Below, piece after piece: positions 22,566 to 32,017 of a stretch of 64,000 nt of DNA. Source of the stretch: Campylorhamphus procurvoides (lineage: Eukaryota; Chordata; Aves; Passeriformes; Dendrocolaptidae). Both the position numbers and the translations under genes were made by a program. The stretch covers positions 1-64,000 of the forward strand of contig WBMV01000050.1 of NCBI GenBank assembly GCA_013396655.1. The letters are read 5' to 3'. Within the stretch, counting starts at the first letter, position 1. Every line of letters begins with the position of its first letter. The notes beneath the pieces are model-generated. The model was not told where the DNA came from. It ran no database searches and saw nothing but the letters and a program-made list of their open reading frames with translations.

Positions 22566-25428
22566 TTCAGGTTGGGAGCCTGAAGTTCTCAGCAGCTCTC
22601 AGTGAGGCTGGGTGAGCTCTGCAGGCACAGCCCTCCCTCTGCCTTCCCTCAGACAGGGTCCTCTGGAAGGGGGCAGGTGTTTGCTGGGTTGTCCACCACT
22701 TGCATTTCCTCCCAAGGGATGGGAAGACTTCCCGTGCCCCCTTTACCAGCAGGAATAGGGGGCAGTCCCAGCACAGTCCCTGGCAGTGTCTGAACTCTCA
22801 GTGCTGTGCACAGGACTTGGCTGTGCTTTGGGTTCTGTGTTACCTTGCCAGAAACACCCTCCAAGTGTCCCCAGGGCTGTGCAGGCAATCTGGGCAGGAA
22901 CAGGGATGTTGCAGACAGGTGGGCTCAACCACTGACCCATTTTTTCTCGCTCCTTCCCCTGACAGACACTGAGAATCAACTTACCCAGGATGACTAATTC
23001 CTTCTAGCAATCCTAATTATTGCTTTTGTTACTGAAAAGAACTCACAGATATAATAGCAGTGACTGGTGAAGCAAGTATCTTAGAAGAGACAAGTTATTA
23101 GATGTTCTGACAGGCACCTTCACTCTCTCTTCCCTATTTGGCCCCACCTCCATAAACCCTGCATTGATCGTGTTACCAACTTTTGAACAAAAAAATTACC
23201 TGTTTGATTCTTTGTTTTGAGAAGGAATGCCCAGTTCTAAATTTTTCTACTGGAGATAAAGCCTTCATTGTAATTTATATATTTTAAAGGGAAGGTATTT
23301 TGGGGGCAGATTCCTTTGATTTCTTTTCTTTCTTGGCTCATTTGTAGCAGCCTTGAAAGCAGCAGTTCCATATGGAAGTGCTGCTGCAGCAACCCCTGTC
23401 TGCTCTGGTGTATTTTGGGCTGCCTGGGTTGCTGCTGGCCTGCTCCTGCCAGGCAAAATTATTGCTTTTTCTAAGGTCCAATGTACAGCTTCTTCCTGCT
23501 GGAAAGCCTGAGGAGGGACAGTGAGTGGTTCTTTGTGGGCACTGCAGCAGCACAGAGACCCCCTGAGTGCCTGGGGTGGGAATACATCCCATGTCCTGCT
23601 CAGGCAGCCCAGGCTGTGCAGGACGAGCCTTTGCTCCATGGCTGGAGGACAGAATGGGTCACTTCTGACCAGCCTTGCCCTGTTTCTTACTCTTTTTTGC
23701 TCTGGCCCCTCCAGGGTGTTGCCTTTGCTCCTCACCCAAGGGCCTGAGCTGTGAGGTTCACCCAAATGGTGGGCCACGTGGAGTCAGAGCAGCTGAAGCA
23801 TCTAACCCAGGGCTGGACCACCTTGTGGCTGCTGCAGAGCCTCCTGTGGCTCTGTCCAGGAGCCTCCAAGGTGCTCCAGATAGCCAGGCACTCAAACAAG
23901 CTCACTCTCCTTGTTAATCCCATTGACTGACCCCATAGTCTGTGCTCCCAGGTACCTGGACAAAGAGCAGGAGGAGGATAGGCAGGATACAGGATGAGAG
24001 AAGAGAAACCCTGGTGGGTCAGGGTGGAGGGTGTTCAGAGGGAAGATTGTCTTGGGCAAAGGTTTCTGGTGCTGTTGGACCATTCAGATCAGAGCTCCTC
24101 ACACCTCTCAGATGGGATGGGGCTGCCATTTTATTTTAGGGGACTCAGTCGTTTTCCTGAGGGCTGGAAGAGCTGCTTGAAGCCTTGAGAACAGGAGTGC
24201 TCTGGTGCCAGGGCAGTTTGTGGATGGGGATGTGAGTGGTTTCCCCAGGATGTGGCCAGCTGGAGGCACAGCCTGCAATTGAGTGCAGGGCTCCTCAGGC
24301 CGGGGGTGCCTGTGGTTCTGCCCCCCCCTCCAAACCATCCTCATCTTGTCTGTAGGCAGGAATTAGAAAGTGCCATTTGTCATTCCCCAGAGCTGCCAGG
24401 CTGCCTCACAGCTGCTTTGGGGTTGGCCAGTGTTAGCTAAAGGTCTGGCTGAGAATTCCAGCCATAGGTAAGGGGGTGGAAAAGGTTTGGGCAATGGAGT
24501 TTAGGCCCCTCTCATCACCTGCCTGGATCACCAAACCCAGGGGGCTCCACTCACTTCTTGAACTCTCACTGCACCCCTGCTTGCTTGCTTTCTTTCATTT
24601 GTTCTTTCTTTCTTTCTTTCATTAAAATAGTTCTTAATATCATCATTTGCCCAAAGTGTAGAAATAGAGCAAAAATGCATTCCCCAACTGAACTGAAAAA
24701 TGTTCAGGTCTCCTGTCATTATTTTTTAACCAGGTCTGCATTAAAACTTTTATGAGCTGCTCCAGTTTCGGAAGGGTTCCCGTAAATGAACTTTCCACCA
24801 CTCTGTGACAGCAGTGTGTTGCCAACACATGGATAATATGGAAAATGAAAGAGGAAAAAAAAAAGCCCTTTCCCCCCCTTTCCTCCATCTGTTACAATCC
24901 AGGACTGTGGCAGGAAACGAGGCTTTGCAGTTTTATATGAGCAGGAGTGTGTTGTGTGGTTTTTTGGTAGGATTTCTTTTAAAGCTGCGGAGTGTGTCAT
25001 TTCAGAGCTCTCTCCAGCAATCTGGAAGCAACCAACTCCAGGCATGGAAAAGACATTATGTAATTGCCAAAGACAAAAAGGCCTCCCGGTGCCGAGGCCC
25101 TGTGGCAGCAGCCAGTGTCTGACCTCACCCTCCCAGGATCTCTGGAGAACACTCTGTTCCCCTAGCCCCTCTGCCAGATTGCAGCAAACAATCCCGGCAT
25201 TTCCTTCCCCTGCCTCTGGGCCGGGGGTGGTTTGGAGTCTCTCGCGTGTGTGGGCGGGGATTCATTAGCTAAAATAAAACCCTGCTCCAGAGCTGTGCTG
25301 GAGAAAAGAGAGTGAGGGGAGGGGGGGGTGCAAGCAAGTGTCATAAGCCGTGTGGCTGAGCTGGTTTGGACTCCATTCCAGGTTTGGAAGGGATAAAGAG
25401 CAAGCCAGAAATCAAAGGGGGTCTCAGG
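22566..25428. other. Unique non-coding sequence with a small microsatellite
   Basis: GC-richer DNA with an AT-richer patch at about 22985-23120 that contains TAATTATTGC-type words. A compound microsatellite lies at 24590-24620. Frames of up to 170 codons (23265-23777, minus) show no domain. A modest cluster of CpGs at 25080-25260 near a gcgtgtgtgggcgggg motif is too small and too weak to call a CpG-island promoter. No gene is seen. Confidence 0.5.
24590..24620. repeat. Compound microsatellite (TTGC)n-(TTCT)n
   Basis: Three TTGC-type units run into about five TTCT/TTTC units with one interruption at ttcatttg. This is an ordinary pyrimidine-rich microsatellite. Confidence 0.85.
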
Positions 25429-25764
25429 GGCCCTGTTGGGTCCCTCCCTTTGGTGGCTGTGGTCCCTGGTGCCCTGCTGGGTCCCTCCCTTTGGTGGCCG
25501 TGGTCCCTGGTGCCCTGCTGGGTCCCTCCCTTTGGTGGCCGTGGTCCCTGGTGCCCTGCTGGGTCCCTCCCTTTGGTGGCCGTGGTCCCTGGTGCCCTGC
25601 TGGGTCCCTCCCTTTGGTCCCTGGTGCCCTGTTGGGTCCCTTCCTGTGGTCCCTGGTGCCCTGTTGGGTCCCCCTCTTTGGTCCCTGGTGCCCTGTTGGG
25701 TCCCCCTCTTTGGTCCCTGGTGCCCTGCTGGGTCCCTCCCTTTGGTCCCTGGTGCCCTGTTGTC
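25429..25764. repeat. Minisatellite with alternating 41-bp and 32-bp units
   Basis: Units beginning gtccctggtgccctg start at 25462, 25503, 25544, 25585, 25617, 25649, 25681, 25713 and 25745 (the last partial), with a partial leading copy from 25429. The first three full spacings are 41 bp and the next five are 32 bp. The difference is a 9-bp block (tggccgtgg) present only in the left units. Neither length is a multiple of three, yet most frames on both strands stay open because the unit lacks stop codons, which explains the 131-226-codon frames of repeated G-T-R-D or P-G-A-L-L-G residues. These are not genes. The minus strand carries regularly spaced GGG runs. Confidence 0.97.
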
Positions 25765-26690
25765 TCTCCTGGCACAGCTGAACCTCCACCTTCCCAGCTC
25801 CACCAGCAAAGCTGAGCACGGGCCCAGCGCCTGCCAGACCAAGGGCTTTGTTCTGGTTCAGCTTTTCCCAGCAGAATCCCTACAGAGATGTCATCATTTG
25901 GTGGTGTTTCTCCTCTGAATTCTCTTTCATTTCCTGCCTGTGGTTTTGAGGGGTTTGGGGAGGTTTTATGGCTGGGGAGGAATTTTTGCCTTTTGCAGTG
26001 GCTGTCCTACATGCTCTAAAAACAGCATCCCCTTCCTGCTAAGAAAAGCCTTTGCATGTCCTCATTTAAATTGCTGGCTCATCACTATTGCCACTGCAAT
26101 ACTCCTAAGGGAACCGAAATAAATATCCCTCCCCGTGGACACCCTGCCTTCTCCCTGATCCTGGGTCTCAGGGGGCAGGAGAGCCCCAGTCATCTTCAGG
26201 CTGCAGGTTGAAGACCTAAAATTGCACTGCTGGTGTTCCCAAGAGGAAGGGAAGCTGCTCTGTTTCCCAAGCAGAGAAGCCAGCAGTGTTGCCCTCAACC
26301 TTCCCTACAAATGCACTCAAGCTGGGTTGGTGTCTGCCAGCTGGAGCTCAATACCTTTTTCACAAGGCTCTGCTTTCTCCAGACAGGCTGCCAGGGGAGC
26401 CAGTGAGAGACTTTCAATTGCTGCCTTGTTTAGTTAAGGTCTTTGAGCCTCAGAAGCCTCACAGAAGCAAACAGAAGCTTTGGTTGGCCTTGTAGGGAAC
26501 CCTCCATCTGCCTGCTTGGGCTCTGCAGCCATTGCTGGAGCATTATTGCATGTTCTTCAGCTTAATTTGGCTGTTGTGCTGCAGGAAGGAGCTTTTCCTG
26601 TCCCTGTCGGCAGTGCCGCTTTCCTTGCTCCTAAAGCTCTGCATGAAGGAGCAGGGAAGGCTGGGACCAAAGGGGAGTCTGAAAGTGGCT
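25765..26690. other. Unique spacer between two minisatellites, no gene seen
   Basis: Mixed-composition DNA between the 41/32-bp array and the 28-bp array. Short frames only. An AT-richer patch at about 26530-26580 (gagcattattgcatg) precedes the second array. No repeat family was recognised. Confidence 0.5.
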
Positions 26691-27170
26691 GGGTCAGGAT
26701 GGCACATCTCCCACGTTTGGGTCAGGGTTCCCCATCTCCCACGTTTGGGTCAGGATGGCACATCTCCCACGTTTGGGTCAGGGTGCCCCATCTCCCACGT
26801 TTGGGTCAGGATGCCCCATCTCCCACGTTTGGGTCAGGATGGCACATCTCCCACGTTTGGGTCAGGATGGCACATCTCCCACGTTTGGGTCAGGGTGCCC
26901 CATCTCCCATGTTTGGGTCAGGATGGCACATCTCCCACGTTTGGGTTAGGATGGCACATCTCCCATGTTTGGGTCAGGGTGCCCCATCTCCCATGTTTGG
27001 GTCAGGATGGCACATCTCCCACGTTTGGGTCAGGATGGCACATCTCCCACATTTGGGTCAGGGTTCCCCATCTCCCACGTTTGGGTCAGGGTGCCCCATC
27101 TCCCACGTTTGGGTCAGGATGGCACATCTCCCACGTTTGGGTCAGGATGGCACATCTCCCACGTTCTGGT
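26691..27170. repeat. 28-bp minisatellite, 17 copies
   Basis: Seventeen head-to-tail 28-bp units start every 28 bases from 26691 to 27139. Each reads gggtcagg, a variable block (atggcaca, gtgcccca, gttcccca or atgcccca), and then tctcccacgttt. Thirteen copies retain the CACGT core. The other four differ only there, three with CATGT and one with CACAT, exactly the changes expected from deamination of a methylated CpG. The unit length is not a multiple of three, but it has no stop in several frames, giving 214-245-codon frames of repeated S-P-T-F-G-S-G residues that are artefacts. Variant order is irregular, so no higher-order unit is evident. Confidence 0.97.
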
Positions 27171-27545
27171 CTGTAGTGGTCAGAGCTCCTGGCACCTGCC
27201 CGTGGGCTGCACAGTGATCCATCCCAGTGGGATGGGGAGAAGCTGCTGCTTGTCCCCAGCTCTGCTTTTGGCCCTGCAGGAGAAGCTGTAAATCCCTCAC
27301 CTAAATGACTGTGCAGCTCCTCCCCCAAGGGAGCCAGGCTGCAGCCAGGCAGAGTCACTGGGGCAGCAGTTCCCATCCCCTCGGCCCTCAGCAGAGCAGG
27401 AGCCCTGTGCTCTGGTGGAGTGAACACGAAGCCCTGGGAGGTGTTTGCTGAGCCCTGTGGTGCTGCAGCCTCATTGCCTTGGGGCTGGGAAAGGAGCTGA
27501 GGTCCTAATGCAGTGGGTTTGCCCCTCCACTGCACCAGAATAAAC
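27171..27545. other. Unique spacer, no gene seen
   Basis: GC-rich sequence following the 28-bp array. A 149-codon minus-strand frame runs into the array and has no recognisable domain. Nothing else is seen. Confidence 0.5.
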
Positions 27546-27559
27546 CTGGAGAAATAAAT

Positions 27560-27636
27560 ATTACATTATTAATATGTTTGTAATAGTAAATCTATTGTTA
27601 TTATATGTTATACAAACATATAATTAATAATGCAAT
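27560..27636. repeat. AT-rich imperfect inverted repeat
   Basis: The left arm at 27560-27582 (attacattattaatatg, then tttgta) pairs with the right arm at 27611-27636 (tacaaacatataattaa, then taatgcaat), with one mismatch and one 3-bp indel. The arms are separated by 28 bp of A/T-rich loop. The whole 27545-27660 interval is extremely AT-rich inside GC-rich flanks. It could extrude as a cruciform, be a remnant of a small inverted-repeat element, or be an AT-rich conserved block. There is no target-site duplication that I can defend. Confidence 0.75.
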
Positions 27637-27660
27637 ATCTTGAATAAATATAATATGCCC

Positions 27661-29269
27661 CTTGCAAACAGCTCTGAAATGTGATAGGTCCATGTAGTGC
27701 TGTGGAAAATAAAGTGGGAAAGGGGAGTGAACTAATGGTAGCAAAGGTGTTGATGGTCACCAGGGTCCTTCAGGGCACTTTGAAAAACCTCTACTGAAAT
27801 TTAGGGGAAATGAGTGATGGATGGAGAGGATGAACTGGCCTGGAGGGTCAACACTGGCAGCCCAGTCCCAACTGGCTTCTTGTGGTGTTTTGTCTTGGTT
27901 AGGGGAGTCAAACTGGCTTTGTAGAGTGATTGATAAGAGCTTTTCGGTTTCTTGAGGAGTGTCCATCATGTTGGCCATGATGGGAAAGGTGTCGAGCATC
28001 TCCAGGGTGTGGAGCTTCTGAAAAGAGGTGGCTGTGGAAGCAGCAGGAACACAGATGGGAGGGAGAGGGGGCAGCAGGAGCTGGCTTTGGTGATCAGGTA
28101 CAGGGCAGGAGGAGATGAATAGTTCCTGCTGACAGCAGAGCTGCTGCTGTCCTGGGGACCTGCTGTCATGCCTGCCACAGCTCACAAGTCTGGAATGATC
28201 ACACAGCCATCAGGGAACATCCAGGAACCTGATCTCAACCTGGCCGTGCTTTCCTGGGGTTTCCACTGGGAGGGTGTTGGCTCTGCACAGCTAACTCCTC
28301 CTCTGAGCATCCCAGTCCCCTCTTAACCACCTGCCTGATTTCTCAGGTAATTTTCCATTTGCAGAAAGCAATTTGATTTGGGAGAGAGGGCACAGAAAGC
28401 ACTGCTGTGAGCTATTCCCTCCTGACAAACAACACTGTGTGAAGGGAGCCTTGAAATGCCAGCCCTGAGCCCTTCCCCTCCCTGCAGTGGGGTTTAAGCC
28501 ATGTCCCCGAGGAGATGCCAGCACAGGCAGCATGTCCCTCCCTGGAAGGGGATTTGCCTTGTTGCCTGATAATGTTCCTCGTGATAATTTGCCAGAATTA
28601 CTCCAGAGCTTTTCTCCTCCTGTAAACAGTCTGTCAGCTTCAGATTTGTCATTTGGTTTCTGGGCTGAAACAGTGCCCAGTGTGTGCCTGAGCAATCCCA
28701 AAGGCACCTGGCATAGGAAAATAAAGATGTGTGTTCTGCTGGATTGACTAACCCGTGCAGCTCAAACCTGCAATCACCCTTAAATGCTGCCGATTAGCTC
28801 TGGCTGCCACAGGGGTGACATCGGTGCCTGGTGATTAAGGAGGGCTTGGCTCCATCCCTGCATTGGGGTGTTCCTTGGGTGCCATCCCTTCCCAGTGCAG
28901 CTGGTTCAGTAGCTCCCCCACTTGCTCTGTCTCCATTGCCCATGCATCCTGTCAGGAATTTAGCTTTTACTCTAGAAAGGGAGATTTGAAGTAGCTGATG
29001 GATCCCTTGGTGTTCCCAGGGAAGGAGAGGCAGAGTGGCTGTAAAATTGGGGTTTCCTACTGCACTACACTTTCCTTCCCGGTGCTCCTCTCCTCTCACT
29101 GTCCCTGCAGTAAAGGAGCCTAAGCTCTGGCCCAGTCCTTCCCAATCTCCCATACTGAGCCGTAGCACAGCCAGTCTGGAGCTGGGAAAGGAATTTCTCT
29201 CTTCTGGATTCCAGTGATGCTGAACTGACGATGATCTGGATTGGACGGAACAACCCTAATGCATTTTAG
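27661..29269. other. Mostly unique sequence; weak exon-like minus-strand frame
   Basis: No recognised gene. A minus-strand frame at 27757-28185 is preceded in its own orientation by pyrimidine-rich acceptor-like sites. These end in ag just before 28031 and 28017. The frame downstream of them encodes a mixed, charged stretch (about residues 55-120 of the frame). No good donor follows, and similar-length chance frames are common in this window, so it is not called as a gene. The remainder is ordinary GC/TG-rich DNA. Confidence 0.4.
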
Positions 29270-29510
29270 CTCAGATTAAAAAATGAACTATTGTTTTAAG
29301 GTAGGTTATTTGAAAGGGTTAAAACTACTCAAAATAATTTCTTTCAATAAGCAGCACTTTATGGTGGAAAGATCATAACTTATGTGTCTTCTCTTTTTAT
29401 CACCAGTAAGTTTTTAATATATTACCATTTATCTCTGGGTTAGTTGAAAAGTTCATCACTATGCCTTTTCTCTCCAAATTAACATAAATTAATTACAATT
29501 CCCAGAAATG
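29270..29510. promoter_or_regulatory. AT-rich candidate non-coding element
   Basis: A 240-bp AT-rich island with varied words (ATAATTTC, TTAATATATTACC, AACATAAATTAATTAC) lies between GC-richer flanks. It also contains a textbook acceptor-like tract (tcttctctttttatcaccag near 29387-29406), but the sequence after it has stops in all frames within a short distance. A regulatory element is more likely than an exon. Both readings are inference. Confidence 0.2.
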
Positions 29511-30594
29511 ACTGTGGAGAGAATAAAAATGCCTTTTGGTAACTGGTCAGACTTGGACAAAACCCCAAAAGTGAATGTAGCTTTAAATGCAGAGAGAAGA
29601 GACAAAGCAGCCCCCAGTACTAGATGGCAAACAATAAAGCCTTTAACATGTCTTTGGGATTTGGAGGGGCCTGTTCTGCTGACCTCTCATTCCTGCATAT
29701 TTGCTGCTGGCAGCATGGCAGCCCTTTCTCTCCATCTGCCCTTAGAAACCCATCCCATGAAACAGCAACACGAGGGCCAAAGGGAGAGCAGGCCCTGAAC
29801 CCCTGGCTCTGCCTGGGAGGGCAGTGAAGCTCTGAGCTGGTGCCCCTGGGGGAAAGGCCATGGATGGATACCCTGCTCCTGCTCCAGCTGGGCTGGGGGA
29901 ACTTTGCTGCCACTCAGCAGGAGTGGGTTCTGCAGCTCTTCTGGAAGAAGGGGTGCCAGGGCCTGGCGTGGCAGTTCCTTCCCTTGGGCTGGTTGGGCAG
30001 GGAGCCAGTGGGGCAGCTCTGGCACGGCCATGGCAGCAAACACGTGGGGAGCTACAGTGGCTTTGCTTGGCCACTGGGTGCCAAAGAAACATGTACTGAC
30101 AGACTAAACCCAACTGCAGGTACCAGCTGGCTCCTGCATGTGGTCCCTGGAGGGGTTCAGCCTTGTGGAGAGGTTCTGGTGATGTTCTGGTGGGATCTCG
30201 TGATGAGGGTGGGTGTGCAGAGGCTCCTTTTCCCTCCAGCAGGGACAGTGGTGGTCACACCCACACAGGGCTGCCCCTGTGCTGTCTCTGTGTCCCACTG
30301 AAGGCACTGGGAAGTGTCGGGGCAGGCAGGGAGTCTGGCAAATGTCCCTCTCTGGAGACAGAAGGCTTGGGTGGGCAGGGCAGGGCAGTCTCCATTTCCT
30401 GACAGTCACATTGGCTCTGCATGGGCTTGACTGTAACTGGGATCCAGAAGCCTTACCCTGTGGGAGGAGGAGGAGGAGGAGGAGGCGTTTCTAGGTGAGT
30501 GCTGGGGACAGCAGCCCCCTCTGCATGGTGACCTGAGTGCAGGGGACCAGCTGGCTGCAGGCTTGGGGCACGGCCAGTAGGCATGGTGGGGTGG
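29511..30594. other. Unique GC-rich sequence, no gene seen
   Basis: Several overlapping frames of 100-153 codons occur on both strands in the same 700 bp, which is a hallmark of stop-poor GC-rich DNA rather than coding. A (GGA)n run lies at 30462-30485 and is followed by a consensus donor-like gtgagt near 30495. Confidence 0.5.
30462..30485. repeat. (GGA)n microsatellite
   Basis: Eight consecutive GGA/AGG trinucleotides, uninterrupted. It ends just before a gtgagt word. Confidence 0.9.
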
Positions 30595-30599
30595 CTGGC

Positions 30600-30720
30600 T
30601 GTGTATCAACAGAAGGGACACCTGATTAGTAAGGTGGTAATTACCTTTGCACCTAATAAGTGTAATTGTTGAGTAATCCACCGGAGTTTCTAATGAGGTG
30701 GGAATATTTTTAGCTTGCAA
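30600..30720. promoter_or_regulatory. Candidate regulatory block with homeodomain palindrome
   Basis: In 120 bp there are TAAT or ATTA cores at GATTAG, the perfect palindrome GGTAATTACC (30637-30646), CCTAATAAG, GTAATTG, GTAATCC and CTAATGAGG. There is also a CACCTG E-box (SNAI/ZEB type) at 30620-30625. The block is AT-rich in GC-rich flanks and contains no gene. The density of homeodomain cores and the paired-type palindrome suggest a developmental enhancer. No conservation data can be seen. Confidence 0.3.
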
Positions 30721-31782
30721 GTGAGCTCCTTGCAGTCCCCCAGTGCCAGACTCCCAGTAAAGGGCACTTAGGCAGCACTGATGGCCTGTAGCTCCTAAGA
30801 AATTACTGAGATGCATCTTTAAAACTGGCAGCTTTATTAAAAAGGGAGGGGGGGTGCTATTATCTTAACAGAGCTGGGTTAAGAAGGAGTGTGAGGCTCA
30901 TGGGCTTGAGAGGTACAGCTGAAAGCCAGAGATGTGAGAGATTTGTCTGGGCCATTTGGAGCTGAACACCCTGCTCTGCCCTGACCCTGGTGGTGGGGCT
31001 GGGCTCATCCAGTGCTGGCTGCACTGGGGGCAGTAAGGGCAGGACAAGGAGAGTCTTTGTTGGATGCTTGGAGGATGCTGCAGCACAGAAACCAGCTGAG
31101 CTGGGCCAGTGCTGTGGCCCTACTTTGGCTGCTTGGCTGGGGAGTGAGAAAAGGGAGAGGAAACTGTAATTTTTTTGGTGGAAGAGATTTTAAAACAAGC
31201 AAACAAAACCAAATGCAAAGTCCAGGAGATTTCACTCGTGTCTGCTATGTGGCCAGGGTACGTTTTTGAAGAGCCAGCACAGAGTGAGCAGCTCAGCATC
31301 CCGTTCAAGCACCATTTCAGAGCCCCTGCCCAGCCCCTCCCATTGCCAGGCACTGGTGCAGTGGCTCAGAGCACACCAAGCTCTGGGAAAGCAGAGCCTT
31401 TGGGCCTGTGGCAGCACAAGCACCTCCTTATCATCCTTTCTTTACTGTCTCTGCAGAACAAATACCAATTAATATTATTTATGAAGGCAGAACTGAGATA
31501 ACACTGGCACCCTGACCTGTGCTTGGATGATTTCAAGCTGCAGTTTGTTACTTATATGACAAATATCTTCTTTTGCTCCTACTGAAAACTTCCCTCTGCA
31601 AGGTTCTCCCCCTGCCCCGTCCCCAACCAAGTCTGTACTTTGGAGAACATTTTTCTGAGTTCAGGTGAGGATTTTCAGAGCCAAGTGGCCGTAGGCCTTA
31701 TCAGTGCCTTTGTGACAGTGGGATGGTGATGGGATGGGTGCTTCTTCTTGTCACTGCAGGGCAATGGGCTGGCTGTTTCACA
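30721..31782. other. Unique sequence, no gene seen
   Basis: Mixed composition, short overlapping frames only. No repeats or RNA genes recognised. Confidence 0.5.
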
Positions 31783-32017
31783 GAACCAAAATCACAGACT
31801 CAATTAGGGTGGAAGAGACCTCCAAGGTCACTGAGCCCCACCTCTGACTGAATGGCAACTGGTCAGCTAGACCATGGCCCTGAGTGCCACATCCAGGCAT
31901 TTTCTGACCACCAGCAGGGACAGCGACTCCCCCACCTCCTTGGGCAGTTCATTCCAGTATTTAACAACCCCTCCTGTGAAGAGATTCCTCCTGATGTCCA
32001 ACCTGTTTCCTCTGCAC
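31783..32017 (-). mobile_element. CR1 LINE 3' fragment, minus strand
   Basis: Reading left to right this is the reverse complement of a CR1 3' end. It shows tcacagactcaattaggg, then tggaagagacctccaagg, tcactgagccccacc, ccatggccctgagtgccac, gggacagcgactccccc and ttgggcagttcattccag, and it closes with aagagattcctcctgatg. These phrases track the familiar bird CR1 tail in order without large internal gaps. It retains only about 235 bp, all untranslated or extreme 3' sequence, so it is a dead 5'-truncated insertion. The terminal octamer repeats are degraded. Confidence 0.87.

Noticed and set aside
25080..25260. CpG island or promoter
   Set aside because: Only a handful of CpGs and no coherent transcript start. 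The density is far below that of a bird CpG island.
25162..25842. 226-codon minus-strand frame rich in G-T-R-D-Q repeats, collagen-like at first sight
   Set aside because: Produced by the 41/32-bp minisatellite. The plus strand is also open in more than one frame here, and there is no G-X-Y periodicity.
26480..27217. 245-codon plus-strand frame of repeated S-P-T-F-G-S-G residues
   Set aside because: Artefact of the 28-bp array. A frame of similar length (214 codons) is open in another phase.
30406..30494. Possible exon between an acceptor-like ttcctgacag and a consensus gtgagt donor, encoding a poly-glycine run
   Set aside because: The open frame depends on a (GGA)n microsatellite, and the rest of the peptide is unremarkable. 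One open frame of three over 90 bp is expected by chance.
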